Assembly: GCA_051955985.1 (NCBI GenBank) | Contig: JBQCGD010000057.1 | Coordinates: forward strand, 1-64,000 | DNA: 64,000 nt | Direction: 5' to 3' | From: DATKPA01 sp051955985 | Lineage (GTDB): Bacteria; Planctomycetota; Phycisphaerae; WQYP01 | The notes under the pieces: generated by a model | Database searches by the model: none | The model's input: the letters and a program-made list of their open reading frames with translations, nothing else | What the model was told of the DNA's origin: nothing | Shown: in pieces, positions 23,001-30,890 of the stretch | Layout of the letters: the number at the start of each line of letters is the position of its first letter | How positions within the stretch are numbered: position 1 is the stretch's first letter | Made by a program: the position numbers and the translations under genes

Positions 23001-23636
23001 TCACTTGATCATGTCGGCGTCGTCGAGGGAGTATTTGTGGAAGAGGCGGCCGATGCGGGTGGTGAGGAGGTTGGAGATTTCTTTTTCGGTGGCGGGCTGG
23101 TCGCGGTTGTCGGAGAGGTTTTCGTCGACGTGAGCTTCGACGGGGTATCCGGCGGGCTGGTTGAGGGGCCAGAGGCGTTGGCCATTTTTGTCGATGACTT
23201 TGACGAGTGCCTGGGCGTTGCCCTGGGAGACGGCGCCGCCGGAGACGAGTGCGGTGTTGAAGGAGATGAGGTTGACGTAGAGGACGACGTCGGCGCTGGT
23301 GGCCTTGGCGACGTCGGCGACGCCGAGGGTGGCGAAGGTGGGGTCGGATCGCATGGCGGAGAGGCGGTCCTGGGTGACGAGCTTGGTGGCGGCGTTGTTT
23401 TTGAAGAGGTGGTTGCTGATCTGGTCGCCGAGGGTGGCGGCGTAATTGGCGGGGAGCTGGACGGCGGGGGGTGAGTCGATGAAGACGAGGACGCGCTGGT
23501 CCTTGGGGAGTTCGTAGAGGGCGGGCTGGGTGCCTTTGCCCTGGAGGAAGTAGAGGGCCTGGCAGCCGGAGAGAAAGAGGACCGCCGCGAGGGCGGAATG
23601 ACGAAAGACGAATGACGAATGAGGAAAGCGCGGCAT
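23001..23636 (-). CDS. Lipoprotein, hypothetical (211 aa)
   Basis: An outer-membrane or periplasmic lipoprotein with type II signal peptide 'MPRFPHSSFVFRHSALAAVL' and lipobox 'FLSGC' (Cys25). The mature part has 'VLVFIDSPPAVQLP', 'DVVLYVNLISFNTA' and 'RIGRLFHKYSLDD'. The unknown fold is shared loosely with the next gene, which also begins MPRF and has a similar order of strands. The n-region of the signal peptide ('PHSSFVFRHS') is encoded by an AATGACGAA-type repeat (23596-23625). GAGG lies 6 bases before the start. Confidence 0.7.
   Translation of the reverse strand: MPRFPHSSFVFRHSALAAVLFLSGCQALYFLQGKGTQPALYELPKDQRVLVFIDSPPAVQLPANYAATLGDQISNHLFKNNAATKLVTQDRLSAMRSDPTFATLGVADVAKATSADVVLYVNLISFNTALVSGGAVSQGNAQALVKVIDKNGQRLWPLNQPAGYPVEAHVDENLSDNRDQPATEKEISNLLTTRIGRLFHKYSLDDADMIK
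23596..23625. repeat. AATGACGAA repeat encoding part of a signal peptide
   Basis: AATGACGAAAGACGAATGACGAATGAGGAA on the + strand; on the minus strand it is codons ~4-14 of the lipoprotein above. A short AATGACGAATG copy also lies within the start of the next lipoprotein gene (24275-24290). Confidence 0.8.
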
Positions 23637-23660
23637 GGGGGCCTCGGGTTGTGGGATGAG

Positions 23661-24308
23661 TTATTCCTGGGGGACGGCCTGGTAGATTTCGTTGTGGTCG
23701 TAGAAGCGGTTGGTGAGCTGGTCGGCGAATTTTTGGAGGAGGCTGGCGCGGAGGGCGTCGGGGCTGGTCTGGGAGGGGTCGACGGGGTGATCCTGGGGGT
23801 AGCGGACGTCGATGAGGGAGGTCCAGGCGGGGGAGTTGGAGGGGGAATCGACTTCGGTGACCTTGCAGTTGGCGCGGATGTGGCCCTGGATTTCGCCGAA
23901 GCCTTTGCTGGCGGCGACGGAGTAGTCGAGGAGTTCGATGTAGAGGACGCGGTCGACGGAGAAGTGCTGGCCGATCTGTTTTTCGGTGAGCCCGAACCAG
24001 TTCATGGTGTCGTCCTGCCAGTTCATGACTTCGTGGTAGTCGAGGAGCTTGATGGTGGGGAGGTGTTCGCGCATTTTGGAGGCGAGGAAGGCGGAGAGTT
24101 CCTCGCGGGCGGCCGGGAATTCGTTGGTGGTGGCCTGGTCGGCGTAGATGACGATGGCGACGGACTTGTTGTCGAGGCCCTTGTACTGGGCGCTGACGGG
24201 GTGGCCGGAGACTTCTTCGCCGAAGCCGAAGAGCTGGCAGCCGGAGAAGGCGAGGGGGAGGAGGAGGAGGGCGAAATGACGAATGTTTGACTGATTGAAA
24301 CGGGGCAT
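23661..24308 (-). CDS. Lipoprotein, hypothetical (215 aa), paralogue-like
   Basis: The signal peptide 'MPRFNQSNIRHFALLLLPLA' and lipobox 'FSGC' (Cys24) make it a lipoprotein. The mature part contains 'KSVAIVIYADQATTNEFPA', 'RVLYIELLDYSV' and 'LLQKFADQLTNRFYDH'. It is the upstream partner of the previous lipoprotein (24-base gap), with a similar N-terminus, length and 'VLY-x-LxxY/F' strand. The two probably arose by old duplication and act together at the envelope. Function unknown. Confidence 0.7.
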   Translation of the reverse strand: MPRFNQSNIRHFALLLLPLAFSGCQLFGFGEEVSGHPVSAQYKGLDNKSVAIVIYADQATTNEFPAAREELSAFLASKMREHLPTIKLLDYHEVMNWQDDTMNWFGLTEKQIGQHFSVDRVLYIELLDYSVAASKGFGEIQGHIRANCKVTEVDSPSNSPAWTSLIDVRYPQDHPVDPSQTSPDALRASLLQKFADQLTNRFYDHNEIYQAVPQE

Positions 24309-24362
24309 GGGAGTCCTCGAAGAGTGCGGGAGGGGGCTATGGTAGCGGGGAATCGGAGAGGA

Positions 24363-24527
24363 GTTAAGTGGTTAAGTGGTTAAATGGTTAAGTGGGTTGG
24401 GCACGTGAGGGGGTGCGGGGAGCGATCCGTGTCGTGCTGCATGCGGCTTCCGGGGAGCGGTGACAAGGCGATCGAGGGAAAGTTCGGCGAAGCGTACTTA
24501 ACCATTTAGCTACTTAACCACTTAACC
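24363..24527. repeat. Inverted pair of GGTTAAGTG arrays between divergent genes
   Basis: The left array at 24363-24398 (four units, third with AAATG) and the complementary right array at 24495-24527 face each other across ~96 bases. They pair over about 30 bases. They occupy the shared promoter region of two divergent lipoprotein genes. Confidence 0.85.
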
Positions 24528-24557
24528 AACGCTTGGAGGGTCGTTACAATTCGGCCC

Positions 24558-25058
24558 ATGATAAATCGGAAGACAATCGTGGCGGCGCTGCTGCTTGGGT
24601 GCGTGTCGGTGGTTCCGGGGTGCGTGGAGCGGAAGATTACGTTTGGGAGCGCGCCGGCGGGGGCGATCGTGACGTTGAACGATGAGGAGGTGGGGCGTAC
24701 GCCGTGCTCGGTGCCGTTTTTGTGGTACGGGGATTACGACGTGAAGCTGCGGCTGGCGAAGAACGTGGGGACGGAGGAGAGCCCGGAGATCAAGCATTAT
24801 TATCTGCACACGCACCAGCGGGCGCATGCGCCGTGGTTCCAGTGGCTGGGAGTGGACCTGGTGACGGAGCTGCTGCCGGTGAAGTTCAAGGATGAGAAGT
24901 ACTGGGCGTTTACGATTCCGGAGGTGAAGGAGCCGGCGGAGGGGGATTTGATTGAGCGGGCGCGGGCGACGAAGAAGATGCTGGACGAGCCGGAGCCGTT
25001 GCGGAACAAGAAGAAGGGGAAGGGGAGCGGAGGGGCGGGGACGCAGCCGGGGAAGTGA
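24558..25058 (+). CDS. PEGA-domain lipoprotein
   Basis: A 166-residue lipoprotein (signal peptide with 'VVPGC', Cys22) and a PEGA domain 'FGSAPAGAIVTLNDEEVGRT' followed by 'PCSVPFLWYGDYDVKL'. PEGA domains are beta-sandwich modules of surface proteins. A C-terminal helical, Lys-rich tail ends 'KKKGKGSGGAGTQPGK'. It is divergent from the two other lipoproteins, so the three form an envelope cluster. Function unknown. Confidence 0.8.
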   Translation: MINRKTIVAALLLGCVSVVPGCVERKITFGSAPAGAIVTLNDEEVGRTPCSVPFLWYGDYDVKLRLAKNVGTEESPEIKHYYLHTHQRAHAPWFQWLGVDLVTELLPVKFKDEKYWAFTIPEVKEPAEGDLIERARATKKMLDEPEPLRNKKKGKGSGGAGTQPGK

Positions 25059-25067
25059 GGGGGAGGA

Positions 25068-25099
25068 CTGGTAATTGGCAACTGGTAATTGGCAATTGG
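25068..25099. repeat. GGTAATTGGCAACT tandem repeat (14-base unit)
   Basis: CTGGTAATTGGCAACTGGTAATTGGCAATTGG: a little over two copies just after the PEGA gene. The remaining spacer to 25320 shows no gene or RNA. Confidence 0.75.
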
Positions 25100-25320
25100 G
25101 AGGGTGGGGGCATGGGGGCGGCGGCGGTATCTTACGCAAATGCAGGGAGTTAGGGTTTGGGGGTGGGGAGGGCGTTCTGTTTTGGGTGGGGCGTTGGCTA
25201 CAATGATGGCTATTGGCTGGCGGAGATTCGCAGGTTCGGGCATCCGATGGCCGATAATGTTTCTGTGCTTTTGTGGCATGGAGATCCGCGTCCAGGGGCG
25301 CCGGCAGCGGCGCATCAATT

Positions 25321-27597
25321 ATGTGGTTCAGGAAGGCCAGTCCTCGCCGGCAGGCGATACGGGAGGACATGGCGGAAATAGAGAGCTTGGCACCGGAGGT
25401 TCGCAAGCAGACGGGGCATGTGTTTGCGATAGCGGTGGTGTTTCTGGTCGTGGCGGTGGCGATCCAGTTCTGGCCGCACGATCCATTGCCGTACCGGGTG
25501 GGGGAGCGCGCGCCGACGGATCTGCGTGCGCCGGTGGCGTTTACGATGGTGAACGCGCGGCAGGCGGAGGAGCTGCGGGACGAGACGCGGAAGTATTCGC
25601 CGTCGGTGCTGGTGGCGGATCACACGGCGGCGGAGGCGATTTACGGCCAGTTGAACAACATGAAGATGAACGTGGAGGGGGTGCGTTCAGCGGCGGAGGC
25701 GCCGGAGACGGTGAAGGCGCATTTTCCGGCGTTGACGGATGAATCGTTGCGGCGGATCCAGGCATTGAGCACAAGCGTGTTCGAGGCGGATGCGCGGGCG
25801 CTGGTGGGGCAGAAGCTGGCGACGTTACCGATCATCAGCAAGGAGGACGCGGCGGCGATCCAGGCGCGGCACGTGAGCCAGGTGGCGTTGACGTACGGCA
25901 ATGCGCTGCCGGAGTCGATCACGATGCTGGAGACGGAGTCGGTGTATCCGATCGGGCAGGCGGACGCGGCGCAGCAACTGCGGTTGCGGCAGGCGATCCA
26001 GGACAGTTTTCCGGAGGGGGTGACGGATGTGATCGCGTCGTATTTTGCGCAGTTGTCGCAGCCGACGTTTCATTACAGCGCGGCGTTGACGGAGGCGTTT
26101 GCGGAGCGGCGGGTGGCGCACATGCCGGAGGTGGGGCTGCCGGTGACGAAGGACGAGACGATCGTGCATCGCGGGGAGGTGATCACGGAGCTGGCGTACC
26201 AGGAGCTGCTGGAAGCGCGGCGGCAGCTGGAGCACGAGGTGGCGGCGGCGCATCCGTGGGCGCCGTGGGCGGCGGATTTCGGGCGGGCGTTGATTGTGGC
26301 GATCCTGACGGTGGCGGGGGCGTTGTACGTGGTGCGGATGAACGACGTGTCGCGTTCGCCGAAGCAGGGGTGGATTGTGTGCGGGCTGCTGCTGCTGACG
26401 TTGGCGCCGGCGCGGGTGATCGTGAGTTACTGGCCGCAGACGCTGTATTTGGTCGGGATGCTGCCGACCTTGCTGGTGGCGGTGATCCTGACGATCGCGT
26501 ACAGCCAGCGGTTTGCGTTGGGGCTGTCGGCGTTTCATGCGTTGCTGGCGACGGTGACGCTGGGGCAGGGGATGGATTTCTTTTTCCCGCTGGTGGCGGG
26601 AGCGGCGACGTTTTGTTTTTCGCTGAAGGAGATCCGGACGTTGCCGCGGTTGTTCCAGGTGGGGTTCTTTTATGCGGCGCCGGCGATTTTTGTATCGACC
26701 CTGGCGCTGGGCTTTGTGCGGATGATCACGTTCGGGACGTACGAGCTGGGGAACCTGGGGATGGAGGCGGTGGTGGGTGCGGCGGCGGCGCCGATCGCGG
26801 CGGGGGTGTGCCTGGTTGCGTTGCATTACATTGAGGGGATCTTCAATGTGACGACGTCGGTGACGATGCTGGAGTGGTGCGATGCGAGCAAGCCGCTGTT
26901 GAGGCGACTGGCGCAGGAGGCATCGGGGACGTTCAATCATTCGCTGACGGTGGGGATACTGGCGGAGGCGGCGGGGAATGCGATCGGGGCGAACGGACTG
27001 TTGTGCCGGGTGGGGGCGTACTACCACGATGTCGGGAAGCTGTCGAAGCCGCAGTACTTTATTGAGAACCAGCCGACGGGCGGGCCGAACCGGCATGACA
27101 AGCTCTCGCCGGCGATGAGTTTGTTGATCATCGTGGGGCACGTGAAGGACGGGATTGAATTGGCGCGGGAGTACAAGCTGCCGCACGTGGTGCACCAGTT
27201 TATTGCGCAACATCATGGGACGACGCTGGTGGAGTATTTCTTCCATGCGGCGCGAAAGAAGCAGGAGATGCTGGGGGAGGATGCGGTGGAGGTGTCGGAG
27301 ACGGAGTTCCGGTATCCGGGTCCGAAGCCGCAGACGCGGGAGGCGGCGATCGTGATGATGTGCGATGCGTGCGAGTCGACGGTGCGGTCGATCGAGGAGC
27401 CGACGCCGGGGCGGATTGAATCGGCGGTGCACGGGATCATCATGAAGCGGCTGATGGACGGGCAGTTCACGGAGTGCAATTTGACGATGCGGGATTTGTC
27501 GACGATCGAGGAGACGCTGATCCGGACGCTGGCGGGGGTGCATCATGGGCGGGTGGCGTATCCGAGTGCGAAGCCGGTGGAGGCGAAGACGGCGTAG
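25321..27597 (+). CDS. pgpH: PgpH-type 7TM HD-domain phosphodiesterase (c-di-AMP)
   Basis: A 758-residue membrane protein of the PgpH/YqfF family, which hydrolyses c-di-AMP. One N-terminal TM helix and a large extracytoplasmic domain (~45-330) are followed by ~7 TM helices (~335-520). A cytoplasmic HD domain ends the protein, with His540 in 'NHSLTVG' and the His569-Asp570 pair in 'AYYHDVGK'; 'HDKLSPAMS' and 'QHHGTTLVEYF' are typical metal and substrate motifs. The start at 25321 (MWFRKASPRR) is preferred; 25369 is an alternative with GGGAGG very close. The pgpH-ybeY-CBS order is conserved in bacteria and supports the name. Confidence 0.9.
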   Translation: MWFRKASPRRQAIREDMAEIESLAPEVRKQTGHVFAIAVVFLVVAVAIQFWPHDPLPYRVGERAPTDLRAPVAFTMVNARQAEELRDETRKYSPSVLVADHTAAEAIYGQLNNMKMNVEGVRSAAEAPETVKAHFPALTDESLRRIQALSTSVFEADARALVGQKLATLPIISKEDAAAIQARHVSQVALTYGNALPESITMLETESVYPIGQADAAQQLRLRQAIQDSFPEGVTDVIASYFAQLSQPTFHYSAALTEAFAERRVAHMPEVGLPVTKDETIVHRGEVITELAYQELLEARRQLEHEVAAAHPWAPWAADFGRALIVAILTVAGALYVVRMNDVSRSPKQGWIVCGLLLLTLAPARVIVSYWPQTLYLVGMLPTLLVAVILTIAYSQRFALGLSAFHALLATVTLGQGMDFFFPLVAGAATFCFSLKEIRTLPRLFQVGFFYAAPAIFVSTLALGFVRMITFGTYELGNLGMEAVVGAAAAPIAAGVCLVALHYIEGIFNVTTSVTMLEWCDASKPLLRRLAQEASGTFNHSLTVGILAEAAGNAIGANGLLCRVGAYYHDVGKLSKPQYFIENQPTGGPNRHDKLSPAMSLLIIVGHVKDGIELAREYKLPHVVHQFIAQHHGTTLVEYFFHAARKKQEMLGEDAVEVSETEFRYPGPKPQTREAAIVMMCDACESTVRSIEEPTPGRIESAVHGIIMKRLMDGQFTECNLTMRDLSTIEETLIRTLAGVHHGRVAYPSAKPVEAKTA

Positions 27598-27606
27598 GGG
27601 GGAGAC

Positions 27607-27640
27607 GGTTAAATGGTTAAATGGTTAAGCGGTTAAGCGG
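27607..27640. repeat. GGTTAAATG/GGTTAAGCG tandem repeat
   Basis: Four 9-base units between pgpH and ybeY, same family as 14929-14962. No complementary partner array is nearby. Confidence 0.8.
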
Positions 27641-27684
27641 GATTTGGGGGTGGATTATGCAAAGAGGCTTCTTTCTGGTGGTGC

Positions 27685-28185
27685 ATGGGTTCAGCGGTGG
27701 TGGTTTCGATAGCGAATAAGACGCGGCGGAAGATTGATGCGCGGTGGCTGAAGGGGAAGATTCTTGGGGCGTTGAAGGTGATTGGGGTGAAGGAGGCGGA
27801 GTGGACGATCACGATTGTTGGCGACAAGGCGATGGGGGAGTTGCATGGGCGGACGATGGGGGATTCTTCTACGACGGATGTGTTGACGTTCGATTTGCGC
27901 GAACCTGCGGAGATGAAGCGGACGAGGGAGGGGGTGCGGGTGGAGCTGGATACCGTTTTGTGTGCGGATGAGGCGGGGCGGCGGGCGAAGGAGATGGGGC
28001 ACTCACTTCAGGAAGAATTGCTGTTGTATGCGGTGCACAGTTTATTGCACGTGCAGGGGTACGATGATTTGACAGAGCGGGGGGCGAAGCGGATGCATCG
28101 ACGGGAGGATGAGGTTCTGGTAGCGTTGGGTGTTGGCCCGGTGTATGCGCGTGCCGTGGGTGAACGCACGGGGAAGACTGCGTGA
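27685..28185 (+). CDS. ybeY: Endoribonuclease YbeY, rRNA maturation factor
   Basis: YbeY is a metal-dependent RNase for 16S rRNA 3' end maturation and ribosome quality control. The 166-residue protein has 'SSTTDVLTFDL' (61-71) and the zinc motif 'HSLLHVQGYDD' (His118, His122, then Asp127/128, where the third ligand is more often His). 'MHRREDEVL' follows, as usual. Its TGA overlaps the GTG start of the next gene (GTGA), giving translational coupling. The ribosome-binding site is weak. Confidence 0.93.
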   Translation: MGSAVVVSIANKTRRKIDARWLKGKILGALKVIGVKEAEWTITIVGDKAMGELHGRTMGDSSTTDVLTFDLREPAEMKRTREGVRVELDTVLCADEAGRRAKEMGHSLQEELLLYAVHSLLHVQGYDDLTERGAKRMHRREDEVLVALGVGPVYARAVGERTGKTA

Positions 28186-29540
28186 CTTTTTCGCTGCTGC
28201 TGTGGATTTTCTTTGCGGGACTGGTGGCGACGCTGCTGTTCTCGACGGTGTCGTATGCGCTGCGGATTGCGTCGCGGGTGAAGCTGGAGGAGGCGCTGGA
28301 CACGTTCCGGCGGTCGGCGGCGCTGGATGACATCCTGGACAAGCGGTTTGACCTGGCGTTGAGCGCGGCGGTTTTGCGGCTGATATCGAACGTGGTGGTG
28401 ATCCTGACGGCGGGGTGGTATTTCTTCCTGCAGTCGCCGGACTCGTCGCCGCTGCGGGCGTTCGGGTGGACGATCGTGCTGGCGGTGCCGGCGCTGTTGA
28501 TCGTGTCGGTGGCGATACCGCAGGCGTGGGCGAAGTACGCGGGGGAGCATCTGCTGGCGATGACGTGGCCGCTGCTGCGGGTGACGTACGTGGTGTTGTA
28601 TCCGCTGATCCGGGTGATGAACGTGTTCGACGAGATCGTGCGGCGGCTGGCGGGGGTGTCGATTGCGGAGGATTCGGACACGGCGGCGGCGGATGCGGTG
28701 GAGCAGGAGATTCTGTCGGTGGTGGCGGAAGGGACGGCGGAGGGGACGGTGGATGAAGAGCAGAAGAAGATGATTGAGGGGGTGATTTCGTTCCGGGACC
28801 TGCAGGTGGGGCAGATCATGACGCCGCGGACGGAGATCGTGGCGTTGGACGTGAACACGCCGGTGCTGGAGGTGCGGGACAAGATCGTGAAGGAGGGGTT
28901 GAGCCGGGTGCCGCTGTTTGAGGGGACGCTGGACAACGTGGTGGGGATTCTGTACGCGAAGGACCTGCTGGCGTTTCTGGAGGCCCTTCCGCCGCCGGGG
29001 GCGTCAGGTGCGGGAGAGGTTGCGGCGGCGAGCCGGATTGACGTGCGGAAGGTGATGAGGCCGCCCTTGTTTGTGCCGCGGACGAAGCCGCTGCGGGATT
29101 TGCTGCGGGAGTTTCGGATCGGGCAGGTGCACATGGCGGTGGTGCTGGACGAATATGGGGGGACATCGGGGCTGGTGACGACGGAGGACATCCTGGAGGA
29201 GATCGTGGGGGACATTGCGGACGAGTACGAGCGTCCGGAGGCGGCGGAGGTGAAGAAGATTGATGAGCGGACGATGGAGGTGGATGCGCGGATTCACATC
29301 ACGGAGTTGAACCGGGCGTTGTCGCTGAATTTTCCGGAGGACGGGGAGTTTCAGACGCTGGGAGGATTTGTGATTTCGCAGCTGGGGGTGATTCCGCCGA
29401 AGGGGGAGGTGGTGACGCATGAGGGGGTGACGATTACGGTGCTGGATGCGGAGCCGCGGCGGGTGAAGAAGTTGAAGGTGGAGTTGCCGGAGGAGGAGGC
29501 GGGGGAGGCGGTGGTGGCGGATGAAGACTCTACGGAGTGA
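28182..29540 (+). CDS. CNNM/CorC-type CBS-domain membrane protein (hemolysin family)
   Basis: A 452-residue inner-membrane protein. The N-terminal DUF21/CNNM part has about four TM helices (5-25, 62-83, 95-115, 128-150). A pair of CBS domains follows (about 208-345), with 'VGQIMTPRTEIVALD' and 'LDEYGGTSGLVTTEDILEE'. The C-terminal CorC/HlyC domain (~365-440) has 'LGGFVISQLGVIPPKGE'. Family members are implicated in Mg2+ or other cation efflux. It starts with GTG inside the ybeY stop. The C-terminus is acidic. Confidence 0.9.
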   Translation: MTFSLLLWIFFAGLVATLLFSTVSYALRIASRVKLEEALDTFRRSAALDDILDKRFDLALSAAVLRLISNVVVILTAGWYFFLQSPDSSPLRAFGWTIVLAVPALLIVSVAIPQAWAKYAGEHLLAMTWPLLRVTYVVLYPLIRVMNVFDEIVRRLAGVSIAEDSDTAAADAVEQEILSVVAEGTAEGTVDEEQKKMIEGVISFRDLQVGQIMTPRTEIVALDVNTPVLEVRDKIVKEGLSRVPLFEGTLDNVVGILYAKDLLAFLEALPPPGASGAGEVAAASRIDVRKVMRPPLFVPRTKPLRDLLREFRIGQVHMAVVLDEYGGTSGLVTTEDILEEIVGDIADEYERPEAAEVKKIDERTMEVDARIHITELNRALSLNFPEDGEFQTLGGFVISQLGVIPPKGEVVTHEGVTITVLDAEPRRVKKLKVELPEEEAGEAVVADEDSTE

Positions 29541-29545
29541 CGGGA

Positions 29546-29629
29546 CGAAACACGAAGGCACGAAGTCACGAAGGACCACGAAGGCGGAGCGGGTTGGAAC
29601 CACGGAGAACACGGAGGGCACGGAGAGGT
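29546..29629. repeat. CACGAAGG and CACGGAG tandem repeats
   Basis: Two arrays in a row: CACGAAGGCACGAAGTCACG... (29546-29583) and CCACGGAGAACACGGAGGGC... (29598-29629). The last GGAGAGG of the second array sits where the ribosome-binding site of the next gene should be. Confidence 0.85.
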
Positions 29630-29981
29630 GGGCGTGAAGAAACGAGTGCAGGTGGAGCGCGAAGATTTGATGGGGGCGGTGGTGGTGCGGAATTCGTTGG
29701 TGAAGGAGGTTTCGCGGCGCGAGGGGTGTTTGCGGTTGAGTGCGCCGGTGGTGAGTAGGGGATTGCGGTGGTTGTTGAAGAGCGGGCGGGAGAAGGTATT
29801 TGAGTTGGATGCGCTGGGGATGTGGGTGTGGGATCGGGTGGCTGGGCGGGTGACGGTGGGGGAGCTGGTGGAGGGGTTTGCGGGGGCGCAGGGGGTTGAG
29901 CATGGGGAGGCGGAGGGGCGGGTGGTGGGGTGTTTGCAGGGTTTGCTGCAGCGGACTCTGGTGACGCTGGTGAGGAAGTGA
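29628..29981 (+). CDS. PqqD-like protein
   Basis: A 117-residue protein with the PqqD fold: 'REKVFELDALGMWVWDRVAG' then 'TVGELVEGF' and a helical end 'LQGLLQRTLVTLV'. PqqD-like proteins are peptide chaperones (RiPP recognition elements) or orphan domains. No radical SAM or precursor peptide gene is adjacent, so its client is unknown. A GTG at 29628 or 29634 is the start; the latter has GGAGAGG from the repeat 5 bases upstream. The tRNA-Arg gene follows on the other strand. Confidence 0.75.
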   Translation: MGVKKRVQVEREDLMGAVVVRNSLVKEVSRREGCLRLSAPVVSRGLRWLLKSGREKVFELDALGMWVWDRVAGRVTVGELVEGFAGAQGVEHGEAEGRVVGCLQGLLQRTLVTLVRK

Positions 29982-29997
29982 GAGGGGCGCGGAGGGA

Positions 29998-30071
29998 TGC
30001 GCCTGGCGGGAATCGAACCCACAACCGTCCGCTTAGAAGGCGGATGCTCTATCCAATTGAGCTACAGGCGC
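29998..30071 (-). tRNA. tRNA-Arg (anticodon TCT)
   Basis: On the minus strand the acceptor GCGCCTG (30071-30065) pairs with CAGGCGC (30005-29999), and A is the discriminator (29998). D arm GCTC...GAGC, anticodon arm TCCGC-CTTCTAA-GCGGA with anticodon TCT, T arm GTGGG-TTCGATT-CCCGC. The 3' CCA is not encoded. It reads AGA codons. Confidence 0.97.
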
Positions 30072-30143
30072 CTGGGAGAATCATAATGTAACGTTTCCGC
30101 GCGGCGGATGCGAAGGATGTATTCACTTGCCAGAGAGCGGAGG

Positions 30144-30872
30144 TCAGTGAATTTCACTGGTGTTAATATTCAATTCTTCGCGGATCGATGCAGCCGCAAT
30201 TGGTGGGTTCCGGACAGTCGCGCCGCATTCGGGACAGACGGTTCCGGTGGTGCGGCGTTGGTTGTAGCCGCAATTGAGGCAGAACGGGGTATGGCCGGTG
30301 CGTGCCATGTGGAGGCGGAGGCGGATGCGGCGCCAGCGGGCGGGGAACGTGATGGAGGCGAGGAGGATGGCGATGACGGCGCCGGCATATGTTCCCTCAA
30401 TAGTTCCACCTACCCAAGCGTAGCGTGTGAATTGTGCAGGGCTGAGGCCAGCGACGGCGGGGACGTCGACGGCCATAACGTTGATGAGTTGATAGGGGCT
30501 GAGGAAGCGGAGGAGGAGTGCGACGGTGCCGCCGAAGAGCCACGTGATGGGAAGGATGGTCAACCATCGGAGCAAGTGCAGGGCGGCAGGTTTGTAGGGA
30601 CAGGAAGCGCGGGAAAACCATGCGACGACGCAGGCGTAGACGAGGCCAGTGGCGAGACCGGCGAAGGTTGCTTCGAAGAGTCCTTGGGCGATGATGTCGC
30701 TGAGTGAGCCGTAATAAAGGTCCCAGCCGAGAACCATGGCGTAGTAGTGTGGATAGACGAGTGTGCCGGCGAGGTTGGTCAGGATGCCGACGATCCATGC
30801 GATGCAGAGCGCGGTCGCGATGAGAGCGACGAGGGGGAGCGGGCGGTAGGTGTGTGCGGAGAGTGGATGCAC
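30144..30872 (-). CDS. Multi-pass membrane protein with C-terminal zinc ribbon
   Basis: A 242-residue protein with about four or five TM helices (12-35, 65-88, 103-125, 150-178). A cytoplasmic zinc ribbon follows, 'FCLNCGYNQRRTTGTVCPEC' (about 200-220), of the CGY type common in planctomycetes. Function unknown. Its last residues 'REELNINTSEIH' closely match the end of the next gene upstream, the ABC ATPase ('REDVKINTGEIH'), at protein and DNA level. It lies 18 bases downstream of that gene on the same strand. Confidence 0.7.
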   Translation of the reverse strand: MHPLSAHTYRPLPLVALIATALCIAWIVGILTNLAGTLVYPHYYAMVLGWDLYYGSLSDIIAQGLFEATFAGLATGLVYACVVAWFSRASCPYKPAALHLLRWLTILPITWLFGGTVALLLRFLSPYQLINVMAVDVPAVAGLSPAQFTRYAWVGGTIEGTYAGAVIAILLASITFPARWRRIRLRLHMARTGHTPFCLNCGYNQRRTTGTVCPECGATVRNPPIAAASIREELNINTSEIH

Positions 30873-30890
30873 GATATCTCCAGCGTCATT

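Noticed and set aside
29546..29629. Attachment site beside tRNA-Arg
   Set aside because: The repeats are members of a dispersed family, do not match the tRNA 3' end, and no integrase is nearby.
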